Below, one piece after another: positions 27,720 through 36,692 of a stretch of DNA of 64,000 bases. The position numbers and the translations under genes are program-made. The notes below the pieces were generated by a model. That model searched no databases. It was not told the DNA's origin and saw nothing but the letters and a program-made list of their open reading frames with translations. The DNA lies in NCBI RefSeq assembly GCF_003003175.1, contig NZ_PVTY01000008.1:109365-173364 (forward strand). Direction: 5' to 3'. This DNA comes from Nesterenkonia sandarakina. GTDB lineage: Bacteria; Actinomycetota; Actinomycetes; Actinomycetales; Micrococcaceae. Position 1 is the stretch's first letter; every line of letters begins with the position of its first letter.

Positions 27720-29252
27720 TCAGCGGCCAGGCCGCAGCGCCGCGACCTCGGGGGTGTGCAGCCGCTCCATGACCGCATCGGCGTGGCTCGGCGGCTGCTC
27801 GGACCCGAACCGGCTCACCAGCACGGTCACGGCGAACGCCAGCGGGACGCACCACAGCGCCGGGGAGACCAGCAGCTGCAGCGGGCCGTCCTGCACCGGA
27901 CCCTCCCCCAGAACCAGGCCCAGCACCTGCGCGGCCAGCGAGCTCACCGCGCCCACCGCCATGCCCCAGAACGCGCCCTGGGCGGTGAGCCCGCGCCACC
28001 AGACTCCCAGCAGCATCACCGGTGCCAGCGCGGCGGCGGTGAAGGTGAAGACCATCGCCACCGCCCCGGCGAGCGCCAGCTCCGAGGTCGCAGATCCGAC
28101 CACCAGCGGGACCGCGATCGCCAGCAGCGCGCCGAGCCGGAACCCGCGCACCGTTCCGGAGAAGAACTCCTGGGAGAGCACCCCGGAGACCGAGACCACC
28201 AGCCCCGAGGTGGTCGAGAGGAACGCCGCAAAGGCTCCCCCGGCGATCAGCGCGGTGAGCACGTCGCTGGCGAGACCGTCGAAGACCGCGGAGGGCAGCC
28301 GCAGGATCGCGGTGTCGTGGCTGAGTCCGCCGGTGCCCGCCAGCGCACCGGCCGCCGTCGTCGTGCCCCAGACCATCCTCGCGACGACCCCGAGCACCAC
28401 CGGCAGCAGGTAGAACAGCATCAGCAGGCCCAGCAGGAAGGTGATCGTGCGGCGGGCGGCGACGCCGTCCGGGTTGGTGTAGAACCGGACCAGCACGTGT
28501 GGCAGCCCGAGGGTGCCCATCATCAGCGCCACGAGCACCGAGAGGCTGCGGGAGAACTCACCCCACTGATCTCCGGAACCGTCCAGTGCGGCCAGACCCG
28601 CGGACCAGGCGCCGTTGAACTCGGGCAGCTCCAGCCGATCCCAGAACCCGACCTGGAGCAGGATGAACACGGTGGGCACCAGCAGCGCGGTGAGCTTGAT
28701 CCAGTATTGGACCGCCTGGGCCAGGGTCACCGAGCGCATTCCACCGGTGAGCACCACGAAGAGCACCACCAGGGCGACCAGCATCGGACCCACCCAGCCG
28801 GGCGCACCCCCGGTGGCGGAGAGCGCGATCGACGCGCCGTGCAGCTGCGGGACGATGTAGAGCCAGCCCGCGGCGACCACGACGATCACCGTCATGCGGC
28901 GCATCGTCGCGGAGCGGAAGCGCAGCACCACGAAGTCCGGGATCGTGTAGGCCCCGGAGCGGCGAAGCGGGGCGGCCATGAAGAGCAGCACGATCAGGAA
29001 CCCGGCGGTGTAGCCGACGGGGAACCACAGCCCGTAGGTCCCGTGGGCGAGGATCAGGCCTGCGACGCCCAGGAAGCTGGCGGCGGAGAGGAACTCCCCG
29101 GCGATGGCGGAGGCGTTCATCCACGGCGGGACGCGCCGTGAGGCCACGAAGAAGTCCCCGGTGCTGCGCGAGAACCCCGGGCTGCCCAGCAGCAGGGTGA
29201 CTGCGCACACCAGCGCGACGGCGGCCAGGACGGTGAGCTGCTCGCCGGTCAT
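27720..29252 (-). CDS. Sodium:solute symporter (SSS family, acetate-permease-like)
   Basis: This 510-residue protein has about 13 membrane segments and the SSS hallmarks DFFVASRRVPPWMNASAIAGEF near residues 33-54 and MMGTLGLPHVLVRFY near 265, the latter shared with ActP/MctC-type monocarboxylate transporters. The start at ATG 29252 overlaps the stop of the small membrane protein gene by four bases; the open frame to 29651 is a non-coding extension. It is the last gene of HK-RR-small membrane protein-symporter. A short organic acid substrate such as acetate, propionate or pyruvate is likely from the family but unproven. Confidence 0.87.
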   Translation of the reverse strand: MTGEQLTVLAAVALVCAVTLLLGSPGFSRSTGDFFVASRRVPPWMNASAIAGEFLSAASFLGVAGLILAHGTYGLWFPVGYTAGFLIVLLFMAAPLRRSGAYTIPDFVVLRFRSATMRRMTVIVVVAAGWLYIVPQLHGASIALSATGGAPGWVGPMLVALVVLFVVLTGGMRSVTLAQAVQYWIKLTALLVPTVFILLQVGFWDRLELPEFNGAWSAGLAALDGSGDQWGEFSRSLSVLVALMMGTLGLPHVLVRFYTNPDGVAARRTITFLLGLLMLFYLLPVVLGVVARMVWGTTTAAGALAGTGGLSHDTAILRLPSAVFDGLASDVLTALIAGGAFAAFLSTTSGLVVSVSGVLSQEFFSGTVRGFRLGALLAIAVPLVVGSATSELALAGAVAMVFTFTAAALAPVMLLGVWWRGLTAQGAFWGMAVGAVSSLAAQVLGLVLGEGPVQDGPLQLLVSPALWCVPLAFAVTVLVSRFGSEQPPSHADAVMERLHTPEVAALRPGR

Positions 29253-29743
29253 CGTGGAGCCTGCGGGGCGGGGCTGCGCAGGTCGAGTCCGAGGACCTCG
29301 GCCCAGAGCCGTTCGTTGGCCTCGGCGCGACGGCGGTAGTACCAGGCCAGGCCGAGCAGCACGGGGAAGAACCCGACGCCAGGCACGGCCCAGGACAGCG
29401 GCACGCCCCAGAGCGTGATCGCGCCGAGACCGGTGGTGACCAGCAGCAGGCTGGTCAGCACCACAGCGGTGAAGAAGCCGACGCCGAGGAGCAGCGCGAG
29501 CCGCAGCTGGGCGCGGATCAGGCTGCGCACCGCCTGGGCCCGCTGATCGGAGTCGGCTCCGGCGCTGCGGGCATGATCGGCGGCCTGTCCCCGGGTCAGC
29601 AGCGCCTCGGCGACCGTGGGGATCGCCTGCGGTCCGCGCACTGCGGTCCACGGCGTCGTCCCCGGCCCAGGCGCCGAGCCGGCCGTCCCTCGAGGTGTCA
29701 CTGCGTCGGGGTCTGGTGCGGGGTGAGCACCGGGGTCGCGCAT
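29249..29743 (-). CDS. Small two-helix membrane protein, DUF485-like partner of the symporter
   Basis: This 164-residue protein has a hydrophilic N-terminal half and two membrane helices (about residues 80-105 and 112-132), ending with AWYYRRRAEANERLW. Its position directly before an SSS symporter, with a four-base overlap, mirrors the DUF485/DUF4212 subunits that accompany ActP/MctC-type transporters, so I read it as the symporter's accessory subunit. I assign the start to ATG 29743, which overlaps the response regulator stop by one base. The longer open frame to 30424 is antisense-like composition and is not used. Confidence 0.7.
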   Translation of the reverse strand: MRDPGAHPAPDPDAVTPRGTAGSAPGPGTTPWTAVRGPQAIPTVAEALLTRGQAADHARSAGADSDQRAQAVRSLIRAQLRLALLLGVGFFTAVVLTSLLLVTTGLGAITLWGVPLSWAVPGVGFFPVLLGLAWYYRRRAEANERLWAEVLGLDLRSPAPQAPR

Positions 29744-30501
29744 CAGCGACCCAGCTCCAGGCGTTCGCGCACCTGAGGCATCAGACGTCGGCTGACCTCG
29801 AGCTCGGCGCCGGGGACCTCGATGAGCATGCGACCCTGCCGGCGGGTCACCCGCTGCACGTGGAGCACGTTGACCAGGGAAGACCGGTGGGTGCGGATGA
29901 AACCGTGCTCCTGCCACGCCTCCGCGAGCTCGGCCAGCGGGCTGCGCAGCAGGTAGGTTCCGGCCTGGGTGTGGAGCCGGGCGTAGTCCCCGTGCGCCTG
30001 GACCCAGCGGATGTCGTGCAGATTCACCAGCACCGTGGAGTCGCCTTGGAGCACCGAGACCCGGACCGCTTCGGGTCGATCCTGGGTGGCGGCGTCCCGC
30101 GCGGCCGACGCTCGGCGCAGCGCCTCCGCCAGCCGTTCCGCGCGCACCGGTTTGAGCAGGTAGTCCCGTGCTTCGAGCTCGAAGGCCTCCACGGCGGGAT
30201 GAGCATCGGCGGTCACGAAGATCACCTGCGGCCCAGACTCGTCCTGGGGTTCGGCGGCCGGGAGATCCCGCAGCCGGCGCGCCAGGGCAAGGCCGCTCAT
30301 CCCAGGCATATGGATGTCGAGCAGCACCACATCGATGCGTCGCCGTTGGAGCACCTGTTCGGCGCTGCGCGCGTCGGGCGCGGTGAAGACCTCGCCTGCC
30401 TGAGGCTCGGAGCCCAGCAGCCACGTCATCTGGGACAGCGCCAGCGGCTCGTCGTCGACCACCAGGATGCTCAGACCCTGCGGATTCACGGTCGCGTCCA
30501 T
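29743..30501 (-). CDS. LytTR-family response regulator
   Basis: This product of about 252 residues begins with a receiver domain: VVDDEPLAL acidic pocket, phospho-acceptor Asp in VVLLDIHMPGMSG near residue 62, and Lys in LLKPVRAERL. It ends in a LytTR DNA-binding domain (IRWVQAHGDYARLHTQAGTY, FIRTHRSSLVNV, VSRRLMPQVRERL). It forms a two-component pair with the upstream histidine kinase, whose stop overlaps this start in a TGATG. I prefer the ATG at 30501 (GGAGG seven bases before) over a GTG three bases earlier. Likely targets are the two flanking symporter operons, as in LytS/LytT-type carboxylate sensing systems (inference). Confidence 0.92.
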   Translation of the reverse strand: MDATVNPQGLSILVVDDEPLALSQMTWLLGSEPQAGEVFTAPDARSAEQVLQRRRIDVVLLDIHMPGMSGLALARRLRDLPAAEPQDESGPQVIFVTADAHPAVEAFELEARDYLLKPVRAERLAEALRRASAARDAATQDRPEAVRVSVLQGDSTVLVNLHDIRWVQAHGDYARLHTQAGTYLLRSPLAELAEAWQEHGFIRTHRSSLVNVLHVQRVTRRQGRMLIEVPGAELEVSRRLMPQVRERLELGR

Positions 30502-31379
30502 CACGATTCCTCCTGGTGCTGGTGTGGCTGATCGGGCTGGTGTGGCTGATCGGGCTGGAATGGATCCGGCTGGAACTTCGGGACCCGCATCGAGACCTTC
30601 ATCCCCGCCCCCGGAGCGGTCTCGACCATCAGTCCGGCCGCGGCGCCGTAGGCCTGACGCAGCCGCAGATCTACGTTGCGCACGCCGATGTGAGCGTTCC
30701 CGGCCTCCCCGTGGAGCACCTGGTGCATCACCTGCGGATCGGCACCGTGCCCGTCGTCCTCCACGCTGATCTCGGCATGGGTGGCGGTGTCGGCGGCGCG
30801 CAGCCAGACCGTGCCGGACCCGGTGTCGGAGTCCATGCCGTGTCGTACCGCATTCTCCACCAGGGGCTGGACCGCGAGGAAGGGGATCCGCACGCCGAGC
30901 ACCTCCGGAGCGATCTGCAGCCTCACCTGGATCCGATCCCCGAAGCGCGCCTTCTCCAGGAGCACATAGCTCTCGACGGCGGCGAGCTCCTCGCGCAGCG
31001 TGGTGAACTCCCCCTCGGCGCGCAGGCTGTATCGGGTGAAGTCGGCGAAGTCGAGCACCAGTTCCCGCGCCCGGACCGGGTCGGTGGGGATCGTCGCGGC
31101 GATGGCGTTGAGGCTGTTGTAGATGAAGTGCGGGGAGATCTGAGCGCGCAGCGAGCGCAGCTCGGCCTCCACCAGCTGACGCCGCAGCTCCGCCTCCACC
31201 GGGGCCTGACTCAGCTGCGCGCGGACCTCGGGGCTGATCACCGCCTCCCGCGCGGAGGCTTCGCCGGCGTCGTCGTCGTGGGTGCGGTAGAGCAGGACGG
31301 CAGCCAGCACCACCCCGGCCACCAAGGCCAGGGCGAGCACCAGGGGGCCGAGCTCTGCCAGGAAATCCATCGTGCTCAT
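30501..31379 (-). CDS. LytS-type sensor histidine kinase
   Basis: This 292-residue kinase has one N-terminal membrane helix (about residues 8-32), the His_kinase domain with QISPHFIYNSLNAIA (phospho-acceptor His) and an HATPase_c domain (PLVENAVRHGM, GIGVRN-like HIGVRNVDLRLRQAYG). There is no sizeable extracellular sensor, so it may detect the signal through its helix or through the partner transporter. The C-terminal tail repeats QPDQPHQ, encoded by an 18-base tandem repeat near 30525-30560 that looks like replication slippage. The start is the ATG at 31379; the open frame extends ten codons further. Confidence 0.9.
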   Translation of the reverse strand: MSTMDFLAELGPLVLALALVAGVVLAAVLLYRTHDDDAGEASAREAVISPEVRAQLSQAPVEAELRRQLVEAELRSLRAQISPHFIYNSLNAIAATIPTDPVRARELVLDFADFTRYSLRAEGEFTTLREELAAVESYVLLEKARFGDRIQVRLQIAPEVLGVRIPFLAVQPLVENAVRHGMDSDTGSGTVWLRAADTATHAEISVEDDGHGADPQVMHQVLHGEAGNAHIGVRNVDLRLRQAYGAAAGLMVETAPGAGMKVSMRVPKFQPDPFQPDQPHQPDQPHQHQEES

Positions 31380-31498
31380 CCTATGAGGGCGGGACCCGGT
31401 CTGTTGCACAGCTCACCCTCTCCGGCGCAGTGGCCGCGAGATGACCACTCATCGCTAATCAAGTGCCGCTCGTCGCACAGAACCGCCAAGAGGGCAAC

Positions 31499-31514
31499 AG
31501 TGACCCGGATCACA
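31499..31514. promoter_or_regulatory. CRP/GlxR-type binding site upstream of acetate symporter operon
   Basis: AGTGACCCGGATCACA matches TGTGA-N6-TCACA at nine of ten defined positions. It lies 72-87 bases before the DUF485 ATG. In Corynebacterium the cAMP receptor GlxR uses this motif and controls acetate metabolism and uptake, so the placement fits. It is a prediction from sequence only. Confidence 0.5.
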
Positions 31515-31585
31515 ATGCACTCTGGAGATACACGACCATGACCGAGGCCCGCTTCTGCGTGCCGACCTACTTTGAAGGAGTCGCC

Positions 31586-31948
31586 ATGACACAAGTCAAT
31601 GCCCCCCACGCGGGGCCCGTTGACTACCAGGAGGTGCAGGCGCGCGAAGACTTCCAGGAGCTTCGCAGGACGCACCGCAGCTTCGTCTTCCCGATGACCG
31701 CGTTCTTCCTCATCTGGTACATCGCCTTCGTGATCGCCGCCGCGTTCTTCCCCGACTTCATGGCCATTTCGGTCTGGGGAAACATCAACCTCGGCCTGGT
31801 GCTGGGACTCGCGCAGTTCGTCACCACTTTCTTGATCACCGGGCTCTATGTCTGGTTCAGCAACTCGAAGATGGACCCGAAATCCACGGCGATCCGACTC
31901 GAGCTCGAAGCCCGCGGCGCGGGCCTTCCTGAGGAGGACAAGCACTGA
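31586..31948 (+). CDS. DUF485 membrane subunit (YjcH/MctB-like)
   Basis: This 120-residue protein has two membrane helices (about residues 35-58 and 68-92) inside the DUF485 signature (FQELRRTHRSFVFPMTAFFL, then ISVWGNINLGLVLGLAQFVTTF). DUF485 proteins are encoded with ActP/MctC cation:monocarboxylate symporters and appear to assist them. The start at ATG 31586 has GAAGGAG five bases upstream. The stop overlaps the symporter start by one base (TGATG), so the two are translated together. Confidence 0.9.
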   Translation: MTQVNAPHAGPVDYQEVQAREDFQELRRTHRSFVFPMTAFFLIWYIAFVIAAAFFPDFMAISVWGNINLGLVLGLAQFVTTFLITGLYVWFSNSKMDPKSTAIRLELEARGAGLPEEDKH

Positions 31949-33606
31949 TGAACTCCCTGTTCAACGCATCCAGCATCGATGCAGGCCTGGCGCCGCTGGC
32001 GACCGCGGCCGCCGAGGCGGGCTCCGACGTCGGCAGCCCGCTGGCGAACATCGCCATCTTCCTGGTCTTCGTGGGCGTCACGCTGTTCTTCGTGATCCGC
32101 GCGTCGAAGAACACCAGCACCGCCGCCGACTACTACGCCGGCGGCCGGTCCTTCTCCGGCACGCAGAACGGCACCGCGATCGCCGGTGACTACCTCTCTG
32201 CAGCGTCCTTCCTCGGCATCGTCGGCGCCATCGCGATCTACGGCTACGACGGCTTCCTGTACTCCATCGGCTTCCTGGTGGCCTGGCTGATCGCCCTGCT
32301 GCTGGTCGCCGAGCTGATGCGCAACACCGGCAAGTTCACCATGGCCGACGTGCTCAGCTTCCGGCTGCGCCAGCAGCCGGTCCGCATCGCCGCCGCCATC
32401 TCCACCCTCGCGGTCTGCCTGTTCTACCTGCTCGCCCAGATGGCAGGTGCCGGCGCGCTGGTCTCGCTGCTGCTGGGCATCGACAGCGGGATCGGCCAGT
32501 CGCTGATCATCGCGGTCGTCGGCGCGCTGATGATCTTCTACGTCTTCATCGGCGGCATGAAGGGCACCACCTGGGTCCAGATCATCAAGGCCACCCTGCT
32601 GATCGCCGGCTCCGCCGTCATGACCATCTGGGTCCTGGCGCTCTACGGCTTCAACTTCTCCGAGCTGCTCGGCGCGGCCGTGGAGAACACCGGCGAGGAG
32701 GCACTCCTCGAGCCCGGCCTGCAGTACGGGGCGGACCTGTTCACCAAGCTGGACTTCATGTCCCTGGGCATCGCCCTGGTCCTGGGCACCGCCGCCCTGC
32801 CGCACGTGCTGATCCGGTTCTACACGGTTCCCACCGCCAAGGACGCCCGCAAGTCCGTGGTCGTGGCCATCGCCCTGATCGGCGCGTTCTACCTGTTCAC
32901 CCTGGTGCTGGGCTACGGCGCAGCAGCACTGCTGGACACCGAGACGATCCTGGCAGCACCCGGCGGGCAGAACTCCGCGGCACCGCTGCTGGCCTATGAG
33001 CTCGGCGGCACACTCCTGCTGGGCTTCATCGCCGCCGTCGCCTTCGCCACCATCCTCGCGGTGGTCGCCGGACTGACCATCACGGCCTCGGCCTCCTTCG
33101 CCCACGACGTCTACGCCCAGGTCATCAAGAAGGGCAAGATCGACTCCGCCGGCGAGGTCAAGGCGGCGAAGATGACCGTGATCGTGGTCGGCATCCTCGC
33201 GATCCTGGGCGGCATCGGCGCCCAGGGGCAGAACGTCGCCTTCCTGGTGGCGCTGGCCTTCGCGGTCGCCGCTTCGGCGAACCTGCCGACGATCCTGTAC
33301 TCGCTGTTCTGGAAGCGGTTCACCACCCGTGGCGCGCTGTGGTCCATGTACGGCGGACTCGGCTCGGCGCTGCTGCTGATCGCCTTCTCCCCCGTGGTCT
33401 GGGGCCGCGACACCTCGTTCTTCCCTGAGATCGATCTGGCGCTGTACCCGCTGACCAACCCCGGTCTGGTCTCGATCCCACTGGCGTTCCTGCTGGGCTG
33501 GATCGGGTCACTGACCTCGAAGGTCTCCGAGGATCCTGCCAAGCAGGCCGAGATGGAGATCCGGTCCCTGACCGGCGTGGGTGCAGAGAAGGCCACCGAG
33601 CACTAG
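31948..33606 (+). CDS. Cation:acetate symporter (ActP/MctC-like SSS transporter)
   Basis: This 552-residue SSS protein has about 13 membrane segments. Signatures are TAADYYAGGRSFSGTQNGTAIAGD (about 50-75), the SSS core FYLLAQMAGAGALVSLLLG and GTAALPHVLIRFYTV, typical of acetate and propionate permeases. It forms an operon with the DUF485 gene behind a CRP/GlxR-like site and is divergent from the LytS/LytT genes. The other symporter module on the opposite side has the same gene pairing, so the cell has two related uptake systems here. A perfect palindrome at 33629-33698 follows the stop and may terminate transcription. Confidence 0.92.
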   Translation: MNSLFNASSIDAGLAPLATAAAEAGSDVGSPLANIAIFLVFVGVTLFFVIRASKNTSTAADYYAGGRSFSGTQNGTAIAGDYLSAASFLGIVGAIAIYGYDGFLYSIGFLVAWLIALLLVAELMRNTGKFTMADVLSFRLRQQPVRIAAAISTLAVCLFYLLAQMAGAGALVSLLLGIDSGIGQSLIIAVVGALMIFYVFIGGMKGTTWVQIIKATLLIAGSAVMTIWVLALYGFNFSELLGAAVENTGEEALLEPGLQYGADLFTKLDFMSLGIALVLGTAALPHVLIRFYTVPTAKDARKSVVVAIALIGAFYLFTLVLGYGAAALLDTETILAAPGGQNSAAPLLAYELGGTLLLGFIAAVAFATILAVVAGLTITASASFAHDVYAQVIKKGKIDSAGEVKAAKMTVIVVGILAILGGIGAQGQNVAFLVALAFAVAASANLPTILYSLFWKRFTTRGALWSMYGGLGSALLLIAFSPVVWGRDTSFFPEIDLALYPLTNPGLVSIPLAFLLGWIGSLTSKVSEDPAKQAEMEIRSLTGVGAEKATEH

Positions 33607-33628
33607 GCCTTCGCCCCACCCCGTTTCG

Positions 33629-33698
33629 TTGAGGGGCGGATTCTACGAGTACTTGAGGCCGACATCGGCTTGAGATACTCGTAGAATCCGCCCCTCAA
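33629..33698. repeat. GAGGGGCGGATTCT palindrome family, copy A
   Basis: Two perfect 23-base arms (33629-33651 and 33676-33698) begin TTGAGGGGCGGATTCT and end AGAATCCGCCCCTCAA. The spacer itself contains GCCGA/TCGGC. It lies 22 bases after the acetate symporter stop. Related copies are at 50311, 51439 and 57888. Confidence 0.9.
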
Positions 33699-33932
33699 CT
33701 GTGTGTGGTGGGTCTTTCCGGGCGCCAGCCCTGCTGGAGCAGCGCGCGGGCCGGTGCTGGCTCGGGTTCCTGCGGCAGTCCCGTGCCGGAGCAGACCCCG
33801 TGGGCGAGCTGGCGCAGCAGGTCGTTCGCCCGCTCGGGTGGGGCTGTGGGCGTCAGCTGTGGAGATGCCGCAAGGGACCGGTCACTGGGGAAAACGCTGG
33901 GACACCGATCCCACACACGTGGAGGGGCTGAA
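33699..33932. other. Intergenic stretch without a supported gene
   Basis: Between the palindrome and the DivIVA-motif gene lie 234 bases. A 73-codon minus-strand frame (33695-33916) with PPERANDLLRQLAHG and PEPAPARALL could be a remnant or a small hypothetical gene, but it runs into the palindrome and I cannot assign it. No RNA gene is recognised. Confidence 0.4.
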
Positions 33933-34496
33933 TCAGCCGACGGAGGCCATGATCTCGGTCATCTTGTCCAGGAACGCATCCACCTGGGCCTCGTCGTAGC
34001 CGTTGTGGCCGTGGGCGCCGCTGAAGGTGATGGTGCGGACCTCGTCCACGCTCATCGGGTTCTCGCCGTCGAGATACTGCTCGAGCTGGCGGCAGAGCTC
34101 GTCGACCTGTTCCTTGCGGTAGCCGTTGGTGGCGGAGTGTGCGGGCTCGCGGAAACGCTTGCCGTCGGGGCGGGAGAGCCGGCCGCGCAGCGGCTCGGCG
34201 CGCTCGGCGAGCATCTCGTACCAGGCGTCCTCGCCGTGGGCATCGATGTACTTGTCCCGCTCGGCGCCCGCGAAGGCGTCCTCGAGCCGGTCCAGCGCAC
34301 CGTCGACCTCGGCCGGGTCGTAGCCGCCTCCGGTCATGGAGAAGCTGACGTCACGGATCTCTGAGAGGGCCATGCCCTCGCCGGAGTCATAGGCCACGCG
34401 GGCCCGTCCCATGAACTCGTCAACCTCATCGCGGTTGTACCCCTGCTCCTGATCGTTCAGGAGCGTGAACAGTGCCGTCTCGTTCGCCATGCTCAC
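33933..34496 (-). CDS. DivIVA-motif repeat protein
   Basis: This 187-residue acidic soluble protein contains four copies of a G-Y-x3-x-V-D motif: GYNRDEVDEF, GYDPAEVDGAL, GYRKEQVDEL and GYDEAQVDAF. They are arranged as two pairs separated by an Arg-rich linker. This is the short motif found at the start of DivIVA/Wag31-type polar scaffold domains. The family name used for such proteins is DivIVA domain-containing protein, and cell-pole or division roles are possible but unproven. The GTG at 34496 overlaps the cdsA stop by four bases (GTGA), so it is coupled to cdsA; an in-frame ATG at 34490 is the alternative start. Confidence 0.75.
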   Translation of the reverse strand: MSMANETALFTLLNDQEQGYNRDEVDEFMGRARVAYDSGEGMALSEIRDVSFSMTGGGYDPAEVDGALDRLEDAFAGAERDKYIDAHGEDAWYEMLAERAEPLRGRLSRPDGKRFREPAHSATNGYRKEQVDELCRQLEQYLDGENPMSVDEVRTITFSGAHGHNGYDEAQVDAFLDKMTEIMASVG

Positions 34497-35347
34497 AATC
34501 CTAGTGGCACTCCGCCGGCATCGACGTTAAGCGCCACGACGACAAAGAACGCGGTGGGCATCGCGAAGACCAGCGAGTCCAGCCGGTCCATCACTCCGCC
34601 GTGACCAGGCAGGAGCCGGGACATGTCCTTGATGCCGAGCTCGCGCTTGACCATCGACTCGGAGAAGTCGCCCGCCGTGGAGGCGATCACCACCGCGACG
34701 GCGAGCAGCGCGCCCACGTAGAGCGGCTCCTCGAAGATGAGCCAGGACGTCAGCACACCCACCCCGGTGGCGCCGAGCAGCGAGCCGCCGAAGCCCTCCC
34801 AGGACTTCTTGGGGCTGATCTTCGGCGCCATCGGGTGCTTGCCGAAGAACACCCCGAAGAGGTAGCCGAAGGTGTCGTTGGAGACCACCAGCAGCACCAC
34901 GACGACGAGGCGCCAGTCGCCCTGGTCGAGATTGAGCAGCAGCACCGCGAAGGACATCATGAACGGCACCCAGCAGGCCACGAAGATCGAGGACAGGATG
35001 GACCGTCCCGGATCCCGGACCTTCCAGAGCGCGGCGGCGACGACGATGGCCAGCGCGGTGGCCATCAGCGCCAGCGTCAGTGCCTCCACCCCGCCGAAGT
35101 AGGCGGCGGTGGGCATGGCGACGGCGCCGAGGAACAGCGGAATCTTCGGCAGCCGCAGCTGATGTCCGGTGGGGGCCACGCGCGTCTCGAGCGCGCGGGC
35201 CACCTCCCAGACACCCATCGACAGCAGGATCGTCCAGACGAAGATCAGCATCAGCTCGAAGAAGAAGATCCCGAGCAGTGCGGGTACCAGCAGGACGATG
35301 CCGGTGATGATGGCTGCGGGCAGATTCCTCCCAGCTTTGCCCGACAT
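34493..35347 (-). CDS. cdsA: Phosphatidate cytidylyltransferase
   Basis: CdsA makes CDP-diacylglycerol from phosphatidate and CTP, the branch point for phospholipids and PI mannosides. The 284-residue protein has about eight membrane helices and the C-terminal family signature SMVKRELGIKDMSRLLPGHGG followed by VMDRLDSLVF (about residues 235-265). It overlaps frr by one base (TGATG) and continues the rpsB-tsf-pyrH-frr order. A CDP-alcohol phosphatidyltransferase that would use its product is encoded at 46.6 kb. Confidence 0.95.
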   Translation of the reverse strand: MSGKAGRNLPAAIITGIVLLVPALLGIFFFELMLIFVWTILLSMGVWEVARALETRVAPTGHQLRLPKIPLFLGAVAMPTAAYFGGVEALTLALMATALAIVVAAALWKVRDPGRSILSSIFVACWVPFMMSFAVLLLNLDQGDWRLVVVVLLVVSNDTFGYLFGVFFGKHPMAPKISPKKSWEGFGGSLLGATGVGVLTSWLIFEEPLYVGALLAVAVVIASTAGDFSESMVKRELGIKDMSRLLPGHGGVMDRLDSLVFAMPTAFFVVVALNVDAGGVPLGL

Positions 35348-35904
35348 CAGACCTCGAGCAGCTCAGCTTCCTTGCGCTTGCTCATCTCGTCGATCTTCTC
35401 GACGTAGGACTTGGTGAGGCTCTCGAGCTCCTTGGTGCCCCGCTCGCCGTCGTCCTTGCCGACGTCGCCGTCCTTGATGGCCTTCTCGATGAGGTCCTTG
35501 GACTTGCGCCGGGTGTTGCGCACCGACACCTTATGGTCCTCACCCTTGGACTTGATCAGCTTCACGTACTCCTTGCGGCGCTCCTCGGTGAGGTCCGGGA
35601 CCGTGATCCGGATCTGCTTGCCGTCGTTGGAGGGATTGGCGCCGATCTCCGAGTCCGAGAGCGCCCGCTCGATGTCGCGCATCGCGGAGATGTCGAAGGG
35701 GGTGATCAGGATGGTCTTGGCGTCCGGGGTGGAGAAGGAGGCCAGCTGCTGCAGCGGGGTGGCGGAGCCGTAGTAGTCGACCAGCACGCGCGAGTACATC
35801 GCCGGGTTGGCCCGTCCGGTGCGCACGGTGCTGAAGTCGATCTGGGTGGCCTCGATGGCTCGCTCGAACTGCTCCTTGGCGTCTGCCAGGGTCTCATCAA
35901 TCAC
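35347..35904 (-). CDS. frr: Ribosome recycling factor
   Basis: RRF with EF-G splits post-termination ribosomes. The 185-residue protein is the standard length. It shows STVRTGRANPAMYSRVLVDYYGS near the N-terminus and RKEYVKLIKSKGEDHKVSVRNTRR in the second half, both classical for the family. It lies 65 bases downstream of pyrH and overlaps cdsA by one base. Confidence 0.97.
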   Translation of the reverse strand: MIDETLADAKEQFERAIEATQIDFSTVRTGRANPAMYSRVLVDYYGSATPLQQLASFSTPDAKTILITPFDISAMRDIERALSDSEIGANPSNDGKQIRITVPDLTEERRKEYVKLIKSKGEDHKVSVRNTRRKSKDLIEKAIKDGDVGKDDGERGTKELESLTKSYVEKIDEMSKRKEAELLEV

Positions 35905-35969
35905 GGGGGTCTCCTTATGGGATGACGTTGAGGATGGAATAGAGGTTCAGTCTAGTGGGGGCCACCAGG

Positions 35970-36692
35970 TCAGGGGGTGACCAGCGTGCCGATCTCTTCG
36001 CCGAGCAGGGCACGGGTCACGTTGCCCTCCCCCTCCATGCCGAACACGCGCATGTTGAGGTCGTTGTCGTTGCACATGGTCATCGCGGTCTGATCCATCA
36101 CCCGGATGTTCCTGCGCAGCGCGTCGCCGTAGGTCAGGTGATCGAGCTTCTGCGCGTCTGGGGTGGTCTTCGGATCGGCGGTGTAGACCCCGTCCACCCC
36201 GGACTTGGCCATCAGCACCATATCGGAGCGGGTCTCGAGGGCGCGCTGGGCACAGACGGTGTCGGTGGAGAAGTAGGGCATGCCCGCGCCGGCGCCGAAG
36301 ACGACGACCCGGTCCTTCTCCATGTGCCGCACCGCGCGCAGCGGGATGTAGGACTCCGCGACCTGCCCCATGGTGATGGCGGTCTGCACGCGGGTGGGCT
36401 GGCCGGCCTGCTCCAGGAAGTCCTGCAGCGCCAGGGCGTTCATCACGGTGCCCAGCATGCCGATGTAGTCGGCGCGGGCCCGGTCCATGCCGGCCCGGGA
36501 GAGCTCGGCGCCGCGGAAGAAGTTGCCGCCGCCGACGACGACCGAGACCTCCACCTGGCCCTTGACCGCCGCGATCTGCTCAGCGATCCCGCGGACCGTG
36601 GCCGGATCGACTCCCACTGCGCCTCCGCCGAAGACCTCTCCGGAGAGCTTCAGGAGGACTCGGCGGCGGTGTGACGGTGTCTCTGCGGTCAT
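35970..36692 (-). CDS. pyrH: UMP kinase
   Basis: PyrH phosphorylates UMP to UDP. The 240-residue amino-acid-kinase-fold protein has [12 protein letters not shown] at the start, [13 protein letters not shown], the [21 protein letters not shown] helix and [16 protein letters not shown], all diagnostic. It lies between tsf and frr in the conserved order, but an intrinsic terminator stands between tsf and pyrH, so pyrH-frr-cdsA probably has its own promoter in the 36693-36785 stretch. Confidence 0.96.
   Translation of the reverse strand: MTAETPSHRRRVLLKLSGEVFGGGAVGVDPATVRGIAEQIAAVKGQVEVSVVVGGGNFFRGAELSRAGMDRARADYIGMLGTVMNALALQDFLEQAGQPTRVQTAITMGQVAESYIPLRAVRHMEKDRVVVFGAGAGMPYFSTDTVCAQRALETRSDMVLMAKSGVDGVYTADPKTTPDAQKLDHLTYGDALRRNIRVMDQTAMTMCNDNDLNMRVFGMEGEGNVTRALLGEEIGTLVTP

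Noticed and set aside
29249..30424. 391-codon extension of the small membrane protein frame
   Set aside because: The upstream part overlaps the LytTR regulator in another frame and is Gly/Arg/Pro-rich; the ATG at 29743 overlapping the regulator stop is the natural start.
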